The position numbers and the translations under genes were made by a program. The notes beneath the pieces were generated by a model. That model had not been told where the DNA came from, ran no database searches, and worked only from the letters and a program-made list of their open reading frames with translations. Positions 1 through 9,267 of a stretch of DNA of 23,576 nt are shown here, piece by piece. Within the stretch, counting starts at the first letter, position 1. Each line of letters opens with the position of its first letter. Location: positions 1 to 23,576 of the forward strand of contig JALLPB010001250.1 in the NCBI GenBank assembly GCA_036939975.1, read 5' to 3'. The stretch comes from Cyclostephanos tholiformis. Lineage: Eukaryota > Bacillariophyta > Thalassiosirophyceae > Thalassiosirales > Thalassiosiraceae.

Positions 1-1500
1 GTCAGGCATGCCTAAAGTGTAACAATGGTTACACAAGTTACAGTGAACTTCTGGGTTCATGTCAGTAGATAACTTGCAGAAAGGTCACAACAAGATGTGT
101 TGAATGGTATATGGGTTGCTTAAGTGAAAAAATACCACAAATAGGTCCTCTGACAGGGTCAAAGTTAATATTGAAGTTACATAAGACAGCCAACAAAAAA
201 GGTATCAAAATGCCCTATCTTAATTACCATTCCTTTTCAGCTCCTGGCATGCATGCACAATAGGTCCTTCTTTTTTCCCACAATGGTGTCAGCACATGTA
301 CTACTGGTGCCTTGCAACTGCAGTACTATTCCACTGACAATTCTGTAATGTTTTGCATGGAGAGGCAAGGTCATCAACTGAAGAACCGACACAATACCCC
401 CCTCTTGAGCTCTTTTTTCTTCTGCTTGGATCCAACTGTTATTGATCATCTGCCAGGCCAATTGGTGATGAAACATAAGCAGCTTTGGTCATCTTGGTAG
501 TTCCCCTTTTCCAAAAGTGAAGTACCTCAAACAGAGGAACACATTCACCTCAGTGATTGCCAAAATGAATGAAAACACACAAGCCTCCCACCACTGTGTT
601 ATCCAGCTGTCCTCAATTGATGGAGGCTGGTGCCAAAGGTTGTTGTGATCATCAATAGCAGGACAATACCTAAAATGCCAGTCCAAGAGGTATGCATAAC
701 AAAACTGATAAGATACTTCAACCCCCATGTCCCACCAACACATGGTTTCCCTGCATGAATCATGAATCATTGTAACCACATGACATAGTCGGGCTCTTTC
801 ATGTCCCAAATGTTGTATCTCATCCCATCAACACACCCTGAATGGCATAGTTCTCCTTCACTTTTATCTCCTCCTCATCAAAGAATTTTTGCATCACATC
901 TCCTGGAACCAACACCAGTAAATATTTCCATTTTTGATCAGAGCACAGCTGTAAATCCCCACCTGCAGCTCAAGAATTGCTTTCAGAATGCAAAACCCCA
1001 AATCAAGAACCATGTACCACCCTATATAGAAACACAACCCAAGCATTCACAGGAGCAGTCCAACAGTCTTCCACTTCTCCTTGTGCTCCACTGGGACCTT
1101 GGGGGGGCATGTCTTTGCCCTCGATGAGCTCAATCGAAAAGGCATAGTTTATCAGGACCCAACATGCCGTGTGATACTCATTCCCAAAGGGATGAGGTTT
1201 GTGGGGGCAGATGATCTAACCTGAACACATCCACCTCTGATGCCAAATGGATATTGACTCGTCCAGGCATATAAACAAACCGGCAATGAAGACTCCATGC
1301 CTTCAGCAACTACTGAATCTCTGTCCCACGACCAGTGTCACCCCATATGCCATCAACCCAGCTCTCTTGCATTAAAACTGGTTTTGCCAGGTTGGCACTC
1401 AACTCAACGCCAGGGATAGTCGGCGAGGGCCAGGTAGGTTTGGTTTGCATGTGTTGTTTCACCAAGGTGACAATGTATGATATAGCATTGACCCTAGCAC
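1..1500 (-). pseudogene. Decayed piggyBac-like (DDE_Tnp_1_7) transposase, 3' end off the window
   Basis: Reading the minus strand across all three frames recovers scattered pieces of one transposase. A segment around 1190-1290 reads LDESISIW followed by KPHPFGNEYHTACW and carries the first catalytic Asp. A segment near 1030 reads MVLDLGFCILKAILEL and carries the second. A segment at about 630-680 reads AIDDHNN and then SFILAITEVNVFLCLRYF, matching the third Asp region and the helix after it. A piece at 237-476 contains LAWQMINNSWIQ, and 1-60 encodes a Cys/His end, CNLCNHCYTLGMPD, typical of the C-terminal finger. The pieces lie in family order but are separated by several stops and frameshifts, so this is a dead copy. 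The order of motifs is clear; exact break points are not. The copy continues past the left edge, so its terminal repeat is not seen. Confidence 0.8.
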
Positions 1501-2762
1501 CTAGCATGTTTGGTTATTTTGTCTTTGTCGGATAACAATTTATTCTGAATTGCCTCTTCCTGTATGTTGCTTCTAATTCCGATTCCTTTCACATTTCTTG
1601 GAGATGCCACAATATTTCTTAATTGTGATTGCAGTGCTTGGAGAGAAAACTTGTACCTGATCCGTTCAGTAACAACACCTTCTTCAACTAACACACCACC
1701 TCCCTCACCAGTATACAACACTGTATACAATATTCCCTGCCCATTTTTGCTATGGTTGAATTTCATATTAACAATCTCTCCTTCAATTTTGGCATTGTTC
1801 AAACCCCAATTCTCTCTCACCAAGACTGGACAATGGATGGCAAATGCAATCTTTTCTTCGGGAATGCGGGTTGCATTACTAGGATTAGTGGTCATCCCTG
1901 CAGAGGGAAATTGTTCTATCTCATACACCAGTGTTTGTGATCCTGTTTGAAATGAGAATGATTTAACAACACCTGTGTTGGCAATGACATGTTTCGGGCA
2001 CAGATTAGAATATCGTAGATTGAACCATACTGGGCATCCGGCCGGGAACATGACCATGCGCCAAAGATTAGACTCTTTCACTGATAATTTTATTATGTTC
2101 TCATTTGACCCCATGCATATTTGAGGGTGTTCATGGGGTGATAAAAAACCTGTATGCTTTTCTACAGATGAGCTTTTGAATCCATCAGTCTCAAATGTGG
2201 AAGAAGTGTTTTCTTCATTTAGATCTTCTTCATGGTCAACTCCAGCCATAATTATGTCCATTGTTTCGGTGTTATTTTTATCATGATTCATGCCTGAAAT
2301 TGTGATGGCCAATGGCAGTGGAATTACTGTGTCATCTCCTTCTTTGATCAAACCCTGTGATTTGTATGCTGCTCCCCTCCCCCCCTCATCTTCCTCGAGT
2401 GGTGGCAATGCTGGCAATCTACCAACAGTTGTTTTCATGGTGGTGGCCGCTGCCGCCCCCTCCGCAGCCGCTGCAATTATAGTCATCAAAGGCAAGAAAT
2501 AAAATTCGGTGCCATCATTGTTGGGACTATCTTCTTTCATTTTTTTTGTCCTGGGATTATAATCCAATTGTTTCTCACCATTGCCACAATTGTCATTTTT
2601 GTTTTTGCCCATGACACCAATCCTGGAATGGGGGGGCCCGGTGCATATCCTCTCGTGACGATCTGCCTCCTCAAAGGTGGGGAAGCGTTGCTGGTTGCAA
2701 ACATCGCAAATATACTCAGTGATGATGTTCATGCGTTTATAGCTGTCATATTCTTTTTGCAT
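1494..2762 (-). CDS. Zinc-finger protein ORF next to the transposase relic
   Basis: An uninterrupted frame of 422 codons starts at the ATG at 2760-2762; the frame opens further upstream, but only with a TTG. Near the N-terminus is a finger-like motif, CDVCNQQRFPTFEEADRHER then IC, with C-x2-C and H-x3-C spacing, a pattern I associate with diatom proteins. The middle is acidic and low in complexity, with an Ala run. The C-terminal half holds a compact domain with LVRENWGLNNAKIEGEIVNM and then VLVEEGVVTERIRYKF, which reads like a small Tudor-like beta barrel; that fold assignment is a guess. The stop at 1494 overlaps, in another frame, the first recognisable transposase remnants on the same strand. 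It may be the N-terminal part of that dead element or an independent gene. No promoter or splice site was recognised. Function unknown. Confidence 0.5.
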   Translation of the reverse strand: MQKEYDSYKRMNIITEYICDVCNQQRFPTFEEADRHERICTGPPHSRIGVMGKNKNDNCGNGEKQLDYNPRTKKMKEDSPNNDGTEFYFLPLMTIIAAAAEGAAAATTMKTTVGRLPALPPLEEDEGGRGAAYKSQGLIKEGDDTVIPLPLAITISGMNHDKNNTETMDIIMAGVDHEEDLNEENTSSTFETDGFKSSSVEKHTGFLSPHEHPQICMGSNENIIKLSVKESNLWRMVMFPAGCPVWFNLRYSNLCPKHVIANTGVVKSFSFQTGSQTLVYEIEQFPSAGMTTNPSNATRIPEEKIAFAIHCPVLVRENWGLNNAKIEGEIVNMKFNHSKNGQGILYTVLYTGEGGGVLVEEGVVTERIRYKFSLQALQSQLRNIVASPRNVKGIGIRSNIQEEAIQNKLLSDKDKITKHARC

Positions 2763-3148
2763 TTTGAGCAATAAATAAATAAATAATGGAGCAATCAGAG
2801 TCCTTTCCAAATCCAAAAATTAGAGGTGTGGCAGCGCTGTGGTGCCTTCTCTGGCATTGCAATATGTATTAGAGGCTGACAGTGAAGCTATTTTTTAGGG
2901 GAAGTGAATTTGTTGACCATCACTAGGGGGTGGGGGCAGAGGGTGAATGTGCGCAACCTCCTGTGACCTATCCCTGTGACTTTGCTTACGATGTTTCTCC
3001 ACCACAAACAATCACAGACACTTCTACCTAGTAGGTGATTTCTCATGTTCACCTTCATTCACACGACAGAAACTAAATCTTTGATCCTATCACTCACAAC
3101 AACAATATTTATTGACATCATCGTCAGCAGCAGCAGCAGACAGGGAAA
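2763..3148. other. Divergent intergenic region
   Basis: This lies between the minus-strand finger ORF and the plus-strand HEAT gene and should hold both promoters. A short ATAAATAAATAAATAA run sits next to the finger ORF start, and a (CAG) run at about 3125-3139 lies in the likely 5' UTR of the HEAT gene. No inverted repeat marking the end of the left element, and no RNA gene, was recognised. Confidence 0.4.
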
Positions 3149-6055
3149 ATGGATTTCTCCACCGTGGACCTCGCCTTATCGTCATTGACGCGACGTCATC
3201 CGCCTTTGTCAACTGAGGTTCTAAACCTCTCCTCTCGCCTCACGTCCCTGCTCCACTCCTCCCTCCCCTCCCCCTTCCCCAAGTCCGAGAGGGACGACGA
3301 TGACGGGGAGTACGTCCGGGGTGCGCTTCGTCTAATCGAGCTTGGATCATCATCCTCGTTGTCGTCGAATAAGGCGATGACGACCAACGACGGCGGCGTA
3401 CCCGTCCGGTGGGAGTCTTTGGCGGTGGGTCTGCTACTTGTCGTGGATTACCTCGCGAAACGCACGAACGAGTTGCGTCCTCATCGTGTCATCGGGGTTT
3501 ACGCCGATGGTCCACGAATACCGGAGATATCCCCCCCCTTCCCCCCCGCCGAGGAGGAGGAGGAGGAAGACGAGGAAAAGATGAAGACGAAGACGACGAC
3601 GAAGACTATGATCGGTCACGATGGGGCTCCCATCATCGACGCCAAGTCGCCCGTATTCGTGCTCATGATGTCGCTGCCCTCCATAGTCGATGCTAACGTC
3701 GAACATCCCGAACCGCGCGTGCGATCCCTCGTTGCGAGGACCGTCGGCGCGCACGCCCTGTACGCCACGTCCCTCCTCGACGTCGTCGACGACGTCGGCC
3801 GGAGGTCATCATCGCTGGCATCCGCGATTCGCGACGTTCAGGACGGACGTCGTCGGATACATTCCGCGATACTTCGTTCGCTCAAACGTCACATGAGAAT
3901 GAAGGCTCCCATAGGGGATGATAACGCGAGCAAGGCGAGCGACGGCGCGTTGGACGATACGACCGGATGGAGGGCATTGGAGACGAATTTAAACGCACTG
4001 GCGAGTTATGTCGACGGTTGTGTCGGGGGAAAGTCCCCGGACGGAGCGGGAGGGGGGTCGTACGTCGCCGAGGAGGGGAGTCTCTTCCTACTCGGAGGCA
4101 CGTTCGCGCCCGACTACGACGAAGACGACGATCGTGCGTGGTTTTTACACGGCCTGCGGGATTGCTGCGTATCCCACGTCAATCGACACGTCCGCGCCGC
4201 GGGAGCCGCCCTATTAGGTGCGATCGTGGAATCGTGCGTTAGGTCGCCCGATGCAGTTATCCGTGATACCCTCCTCCTGGGAGGGTGCGACGGTAGGGTT
4301 GTGTGGAATGTTTGCGCATCGAACGTTGATGCTATCACCTTCAGGAGCGTGATAGGCGACGCGTTACGCGCGAACCTCGCGGACAATTGGAGCCAGGTGC
4401 GCATGGCGGGGAGTGTACTATGTCGGGGATATGCAATGGCGCTTATGGAGATGGCGAAGAAGGAGGATGATGGCGGTGGCGATGGTGGCGGAGAGGAGGA
4501 CGGGGGGGGAATTACGGCATTCGAGGATGCGTTGGGCGATCTCGTGCCCATGCTGCTACCGCGCATGTGCCTCAATCGATTCTACCTAGCGCAGGGTGTC
4601 AAGCTTTACAGTCAGGAGACTTGGAGGCTGGTGTTTGGTCCGCCCACGTCGTCGTTGTCCTCGTCCTCCTCCTCCTCCTCCTCCTCCCATCCCGAACACG
4701 AGCTACATTCGAGCGAGGGTTCGCGAGGCGGGGGGGGACTGGGGGCTGTGTCACGCAACGCCGCCCCCATCTGTCGGTACTACTCAAAGATGTGCGACGC
4801 GGATAATCACGCCGTTAGAGAGGCGGCATGTCAGGGCGTCGCCGAACTGGCGCAGAAGGTTGGGACGCACCCGATATACGCTGAGTGCCTGTCGCCGTAC
4901 GTGACGATGTTGCTGCAGGTGAGTCATCCCTCTCTCTTCCTCTCCGTTCTGCAAATTTCCAATGGTAATACCGATCGTAATCCTACCCACTCCGATTTTA
5001 TGATTTACACAAAGGCATTGCTGATGTGCTTCCACGACGAGTCGTGGCCTGTCAGGGACGAGGCTTGTCTCGCCTGTGGTACCTTCTGCATCGCGTACCC
5101 CGACGAGTGCCGTCCGGAGCTCCCCATTCTCTTCGAGAGGTGGACGGAACAGCTAACGGACCAGATCTGGTCGGTACGGGAGGATGCCGCCGTGGCCCTC
5201 GGCGACGCGATCGTGGCGTACGGTCCCGACATGCTAGAAAAGGTCCTGACGGTGATACGTCGGAGCATCCCGTCGGCGAAGAATCAGCCGGCCATGTCTC
5301 GTGAGGAGTACAAGAGACTACAGAACGACGCCGCCGCTCACACGGGAACACAGCTCTACAGCTGCGGAAGTCTGGCCCCGAAGTTGAAGAAGGGCGGAGC
5401 GGTGGTAACTGCGGCGGCTGTTGCTCCACCCAACCCGCCAGGAGACGCCGCCACGTCGTCCTCGCGTAAATCCGGTGCGGGTAGAATAGGCTGCATGAGC
5501 TGCTTCATTGACCGGCCCCGGTCGCCGTGGGAGGCCACGGACGGATGCGTTTATCTCCTACGGGAGCTGTGCGTGCGCTTCGCGAATATGGACGTGCTGT
5601 CGGACGTTGTAGTTTTGGGCGACGACGTCCTCCTGCCGCTCATGACCGAGCTTGCAGACGTATGCCGGTTGTCCCACTACCCCCAAAGCGATGACCTCCG
5701 AACGACGTTGTGGAAGCAACTGCCCCCCATTGCCGAGGCGTTGGGAAAGAGTCGATTCAAGGGGTTGTATCTCGACCTGTTCGTCGATCTCCTGGCGAAG
5801 AACCTCGACGGTTCCTCCGGCTCCGGCGCCTCGCAACTTTCGATTCACGCGGCAGGCCAGTGTGCTGAGGAGCTGGCGACGCTGATCGGCATCGGCGTGT
5901 TTCGGGGTCGACTAGTAGAAACCGGGGGGCAGGGTGTGTTTGACAGGGTCATGGAAGAACGCAAGAGGCTCCATCAGATGGAGGTGGCGAGCGGTAGGTG
6001 CGGTGGCGCGATGTCCTTCAGCCCCTTTGGTCCTCCTGTCTCACGTCCGGTTTAA
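3149..6055 (+). CDS. HEAT/ARM-repeat protein
   Basis: A frame of 968 codons opens with ATG in a good context (gaaaATGG) and ends in TAA. Helical repeats of HEAT type are visible: ESWPVRDEACLACGTFCIAY, QIWSVREDAAVALGDAIVAY, DNHAVREAACQGVAELAQKV and NRHVRAAGAALLGAIVES, each with the buried hydrophobics and the Val-Arg/Asp turn expected. Low-complexity inserts interrupt them: an acidic run near residue 136, Gly/Asp-rich segments, and a 12-Ser run near residue 505. A conserved-looking block near residue 790 contains GCMSCFIDRPRSPWEATDG. Such proteins are usually scaffolds in the nucleus or cytosol, but I do not recognise this family and assign no function. Nucleotides 4919-5014 look like an intron, which would give a 936-residue product. 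The gene is GC-rich, like myosin exon 1 and unlike the transposon to its right. Confidence 0.8.
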   Translation: MDFSTVDLALSSLTRRHPPLSTEVLNLSSRLTSLLHSSLPSPFPKSERDDDDGEYVRGALRLIELGSSSSLSSNKAMTTNDGGVPVRWESLAVGLLLVVDYLAKRTNELRPHRVIGVYADGPRIPEISPPFPPAEEEEEEDEEKMKTKTTTKTMIGHDGAPIIDAKSPVFVLMMSLPSIVDANVEHPEPRVRSLVARTVGAHALYATSLLDVVDDVGRRSSSLASAIRDVQDGRRRIHSAILRSLKRHMRMKAPIGDDNASKASDGALDDTTGWRALETNLNALASYVDGCVGGKSPDGAGGGSYVAEEGSLFLLGGTFAPDYDEDDDRAWFLHGLRDCCVSHVNRHVRAAGAALLGAIVESCVRSPDAVIRDTLLLGGCDGRVVWNVCASNVDAITFRSVIGDALRANLADNWSQVRMAGSVLCRGYAMALMEMAKKEDDGGGDGGGEEDGGGITAFEDALGDLVPMLLPRMCLNRFYLAQGVKLYSQETWRLVFGPPTSSLSSSSSSSSSSHPEHELHSSEGSRGGGGLGAVSRNAAPICRYYSKMCDADNHAVREAACQGVAELAQKVGTHPIYAECLSPYVTMLLQVSHPSLFLSVLQISNGNTDRNPTHSDFMIYTKALLMCFHDESWPVRDEACLACGTFCIAYPDECRPELPILFERWTEQLTDQIWSVREDAAVALGDAIVAYGPDMLEKVLTVIRRSIPSAKNQPAMSREEYKRLQNDAAAHTGTQLYSCGSLAPKLKKGGAVVTAAAVAPPNPPGDAATSSSRKSGAGRIGCMSCFIDRPRSPWEATDGCVYLLRELCVRFANMDVLSDVVVLGDDVLLPLMTELADVCRLSHYPQSDDLRTTLWKQLPPIAEALGKSRFKGLYLDLFVDLLAKNLDGSSGSGASQLSIHAAGQCAEELATLIGIGVFRGRLVETGGQGVFDRVMEERKRLHQMEVASGRCGGAMSFSPFGPPVSRPV
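4919..5014 (+). other. Probable 96-nt intron without stop codon, in the HEAT gene
   Basis: The stretch starts GTGAGT after a CAG exon end and finishes ACAAAG before GCATTG. It is more AT- and pyrimidine-rich than the flanking GC-rich coding sequence, and its translation (VSHPSLFLSVLQISNGNTD and onward) interrupts a HEAT helix pair. Removing it joins YVTMLLQ to ALLMCFHDES, a natural repeat. It is 32 codons long with no stop, so retention also keeps the frame. Confidence 0.75.
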
Positions 6056-6348
6056 TTTCTTGGGGTCTGGAGAAAAATCAAGCAATGAATTCGCCCTAGA
6101 AAAAGTACGATATCCTCAAATATCTACATTTTATGATGGCGAGATTCGATAAATACGACGAGTAACGATTTTTCTAAGATATATGCTTCCTTGGTGTGTT
6201 CCCCTTTCTATCGTTGATAACGCATCAACAACACCGTATTTGTCATAATTTTACTGCAACGGAGCAGTTTTGTCAACGACCAGAGAAGGAGACAATGATA
6301 CCAATCTGCTCTTCGACTCCGCCACTGTTTTTCATCATTGAGAGTGCA
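6056..6348. other. Intergenic region downstream of the HEAT gene
   Basis: This AT-rich spacer separates the HEAT stop codon from the 3' end of the broken nucleotidyltransferase on the other strand. It should hold the HEAT 3' UTR. I see no gene, repeat or structured element in it. Confidence 0.4.
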
Positions 6349-7329
6349 CTAGGTGATAATTCCCACTCCGATTAACCGTGCCGTGTATAAATACTCAGTC
6401 ACAGTGAGCTGGATGTCCTCGTTCTCGGTTGCCCCCACCCTCTCTTTGAAATTGCCGGGCACGGTTCGCTTGAAATCTTCGATAATTCGTCCTAACTCCT
6501 TACCTGACAAATCCCCAAGCACCGAAAACTGTCTGGCTCCAAACTTATCCCTACAAATGACACCGTGGGCTTGCTTCCGCTTTATAGCCTCAAACTCCAT
6601 CTGCTTCCCAAAGTATGCAACAATTGTATCCAGTGATGGGGCTGCAACAGGGCACGCAGGCAAGGGATGTTCCTCGTTTGAATACTCAGCGAAACGAATG
6701 TACATCCCACGATCAGCGCGGCGCAATTGACGGAGGCATTGCAAGTCCACCCCGTGGATATAGGCTGATTCCCACAACCATCTGAAAATAGTGCGCTTTT
6801 CGCAAAAATCGTTCTTCCGCTTCTGACAATCAAGTCCGAGGAACTCGCAAATCTGCTCTGGCAACTCCGAAAGGATGAGGTTGTCGCTGACCCCTGGTCG
6901 GTCGAAATATCTCAAGAACAAATCCTGCTGACCAAAACGTAAACCCACGGCACCCGCAATCTGGCCGACTACCCGGCCGCAATCGCCCCAGCTTAAGAAG
7001 AAGTGGCGAATCTCGAACTGCCCAGCTTGTGCGGTTATGAAATCGATCTGGAAATCTCTGGCGGGGCAAAAAACCGGGAATTTTGAAGGAAAAAATTCCG
7101 CCATGGCTGACGAGCTCGTCCGGTTGGAAAGTCCGAAAGATCCACTCTCTCATGTCATCTACGTCGAAGCCCGGTTGCCGAGTAATCAGTACATCTAGGT
7201 CACCGAACGTTGGCTTTTCGGGCGCCTCATGCGGAACGAGCCACCTGCACCCAGAGTGTCGCGAAATTCCTTGTCCAGCCATTGAAGAACGTAAGCCTTG
7301 ATCTGCTCGTAATCCTCGGGTGACTTGCG
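6349..7329 (-). pseudogene. Broken polymerase-beta-fold nucleotidyltransferase
   Basis: Three reading frames together give one protein of about 325 residues. The first piece (about 7329-7225) reads EDYEQIKAYVLQWLDKEFRD and ends GGSFRM, the glycine-serine motif. The second (about 7220-7100) has EKPTFGDLDVLITRQPGFDV with the paired metal-binding Asp of G-D-x-D. The third (about 7104-6349) has ARDFQIDFI with the third Asp, then SWGDCGRVVGQIAGAVGLRF and a C-terminal region with FSVLGDLSGKELGRIIEDF. All three active-site elements are present, but two frameshifts separate them, the second in a T-rich/A-rich run near 7080. A TAA lies in frame at 7330-7332 with no ATG after it, so the start is missing. 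The architecture resembles small nucleotidyltransferases of bacteria, phages and some algae; the substrate is unknown. It sits just outside the transposon's left repeat. Confidence 0.7.
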
Positions 7330-7494
7330 TTAAGTAGTTATTGCGTCTTAAGTGCGTTCCCACCCATCCTGGTGGATTTTTGTTTTTTGTCCTAGAGATC
7401 AAGATTGATGAAGCACGGATGGACCAGTCGGACAGTCGATCTTTTCTTCTTTCTCCCAACTCAAAGAAAGCATCAACTCTTTTCTACATAATAT

Positions 7495-7517
7495 TATCGT
7501 CTAGTCTGGGCGCACGC
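7495..7517 (+). repeat. Left terminal inverted repeat
   Basis: Core TCTAGTCTGGGCGCACGC, preceded by TATCG. All 23 bases match the reverse complement of 13916-13938; the match stops at the next base on both sides. Confidence 0.85.
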
Positions 7518-8016
7518 GTTTTCTCAAGCTGCTACCTACATTTCCAACCTTTGGCGATAAATTTCGTATCATCTAACCAGTAAAGCCTCTTTTTACCTCA
7601 CTGCAATCTTGTAGCCCTTGACTTGATGTTTCCAACGGTATCTTTATGACCATCTGGTCCCATGTTATGCCTGTGAACCACTCATTTCCGTGCTCAGGTA
7701 CCCCCCCTAGCCAGTAACTATATTTTTTCATTGAATTGTTTTGCCCACTCATTTACCCAACATCGACTCCATTGCTGATGATCATATGATACGGTCTCAT
7801 TCATCATGAGTTGATAAATCGTTTCGTATCGTTTGATGTTTATTGACTGAGATCCCATTGTGTTGTTGGTTGCCAAAGTGGTAGCTATTGCCGACAGTCC
7901 AAAATCATCCGAGCATCGCCACAAATCTGCACACAACTACCATACAACCACACAAAAAGCGCACAAATCACTTGCTCACAGCATTGTCGCTGCCACGATC
8001 GATCAATCGGCATCCA
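7518..8016. other. Left subterminal region and likely transposase promoter
   Basis: About 500 bp without a convincing coding region between the left inverted repeat and the first transposase ATG. It presumably carries the promoter. No unit of the tandem array found at the right end was recognised here, so the two ends are not symmetrical. Confidence 0.45.
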
Positions 8017-9267
8017 ATGTCAAAGCAGAAAGCCTTCTCTGACCAACTATTATGGTTCTATCAGCACTGTTCCAATAACCATGAGTTGCTTCAGACTTCT
8101 AAGAAAATGATTGACGTAGCCATTTGGACTCTTCGATACATCAGATCATCTTCAATTCTCGGGGAGGTCCTCTCAAACAAAGATCTGAGCAATTTTGCCG
8201 AAGCGCTCTCATCCAACAACAAATGCTCCGCCCACAAGAAGACCATTGTTGATAATTATGTCAAACCCATATCGGCGGTCTTCTCTGTTCTCAAGCACGA
8301 TTCTGGCTTCACCGATAGGGAATTGTGGCGTCTCGATCGATTTGAGGAAGATGTCGCACTCGGACGCCGCCGGCGCACTACAAATACAACTGAGAATTTA
8401 AAAAAAGATATTCCAATCCGCAAAGATACAGCATTGACCCAAGCCTCGGAAGCAGCATCGTCGTCGTCTCCGTCCGCTTCTCTATCGTGTAATTATGATG
8501 CTTTGCCAACACCTCTCACTACCAATACCAGTGGTTTGCGTGCCGTTGAGTCCACACACGCATCTCCACCACCATCCATTGAAAATTTGTCTGTTAATTT
8601 GGATAACGATTTTGCAAGTAGCGAACGAAGCTCAGATAATACTTCGCCAAGTCGTTCAAAGTATACATGCAACAAACAATCAGCCATTTCAGCAATGGCG
8701 AATCTGTCTTCGCTTGATCTTGGTGAGAACGGGCTTTTATTTCGTAGAGAGTGCAGCACCCAGTGTTTTATTTCGAACGAGTCGAAGTGGAATTGCACTC
8801 GCGGACATACAGAGTTGCTTCATGTTCCGCTGGAGGAAAGTGGCCATTATTGCATCTTTTCCTCCAACGCATTTCATTGTGGATATTACAACGAGGATAT
8901 TCAAAAAGTCTTTTTCACTGCACAATTGTTCTGTTCACTGAAGAAGCCTGAAGACGATGGAGTGACCTCTCGAGCATCAGTCACTGATGTTGATTGGTTC
9001 AAGCCTCAACGCGTCAACCCAAACCGGTTGCTCCCACTACTCAATGATTTGTTACACTTTTGGGATACTACCTATTCATGTGATAAGTTCCCACCTCCAA
9101 AGAAATATAAAGGCGAAGTTATATCAACATCGTCCAATCGTGTGATCTCACGAAGTCAATTCATTTCGGACAACAAAATTCCCAATGTGCGAAATCTTGT
9201 CCGGTTATTTGAGAATCTCCATCCCTATATTTTGGTGGACACCGTTTGGTTTATTCGTAAGAGTTAA
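8017..9267 (+). CDS. Transposase gene, first part, up to an in-frame stop
   Basis: The first ATG in this frame is at 8017; upstream extension uses only a TTG. The 416-residue product starts MSKQKAFSDQLLWFY, has a helical N-terminal region, a basic patch (GRRRRTTN), Ser-rich linkers, then a Cys/His-containing region with NCTRGHTELLHVPLEESGHY and CIFSSNAFHCGYYNEDIQK, and ends LVDTVWFIRKS. After the TAA at 9265-9267 the same frame continues GGDGFQDWHQDLFNN and ITVVVNVG, which looks like an uninterrupted domain. The H-x-D in WHQD and the beta-strand-like VVVNVG resemble the start of a 2-oxoglutarate/Fe(II) oxygenase core; this is tentative and the order of elements is not the usual one. I read this ORF and the next as one gene split by a nonsense codon or needing read-through. 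Confidence 0.65.
   Translation: MSKQKAFSDQLLWFYQHCSNNHELLQTSKKMIDVAIWTLRYIRSSSILGEVLSNKDLSNFAEALSSNNKCSAHKKTIVDNYVKPISAVFSVLKHDSGFTDRELWRLDRFEEDVALGRRRRTTNTTENLKKDIPIRKDTALTQASEAASSSSPSASLSCNYDALPTPLTTNTSGLRAVESTHASPPPSIENLSVNLDNDFASSERSSDNTSPSRSKYTCNKQSAISAMANLSSLDLGENGLLFRRECSTQCFISNESKWNCTRGHTELLHVPLEESGHYCIFSSNAFHCGYYNEDIQKVFFTAQLFCSLKKPEDDGVTSRASVTDVDWFKPQRVNPNRLLPLLNDLLHFWDTTYSCDKFPPPKKYKGEVISTSSNRVISRSQFISDNKIPNVRNLVRLFENLHPYILVDTVWFIRKS

Noticed and set aside
801..1127. Plus-strand 108-codon frame
   Set aside because: It lies opposite recognisable transposase remnants and shows no motif of its own.
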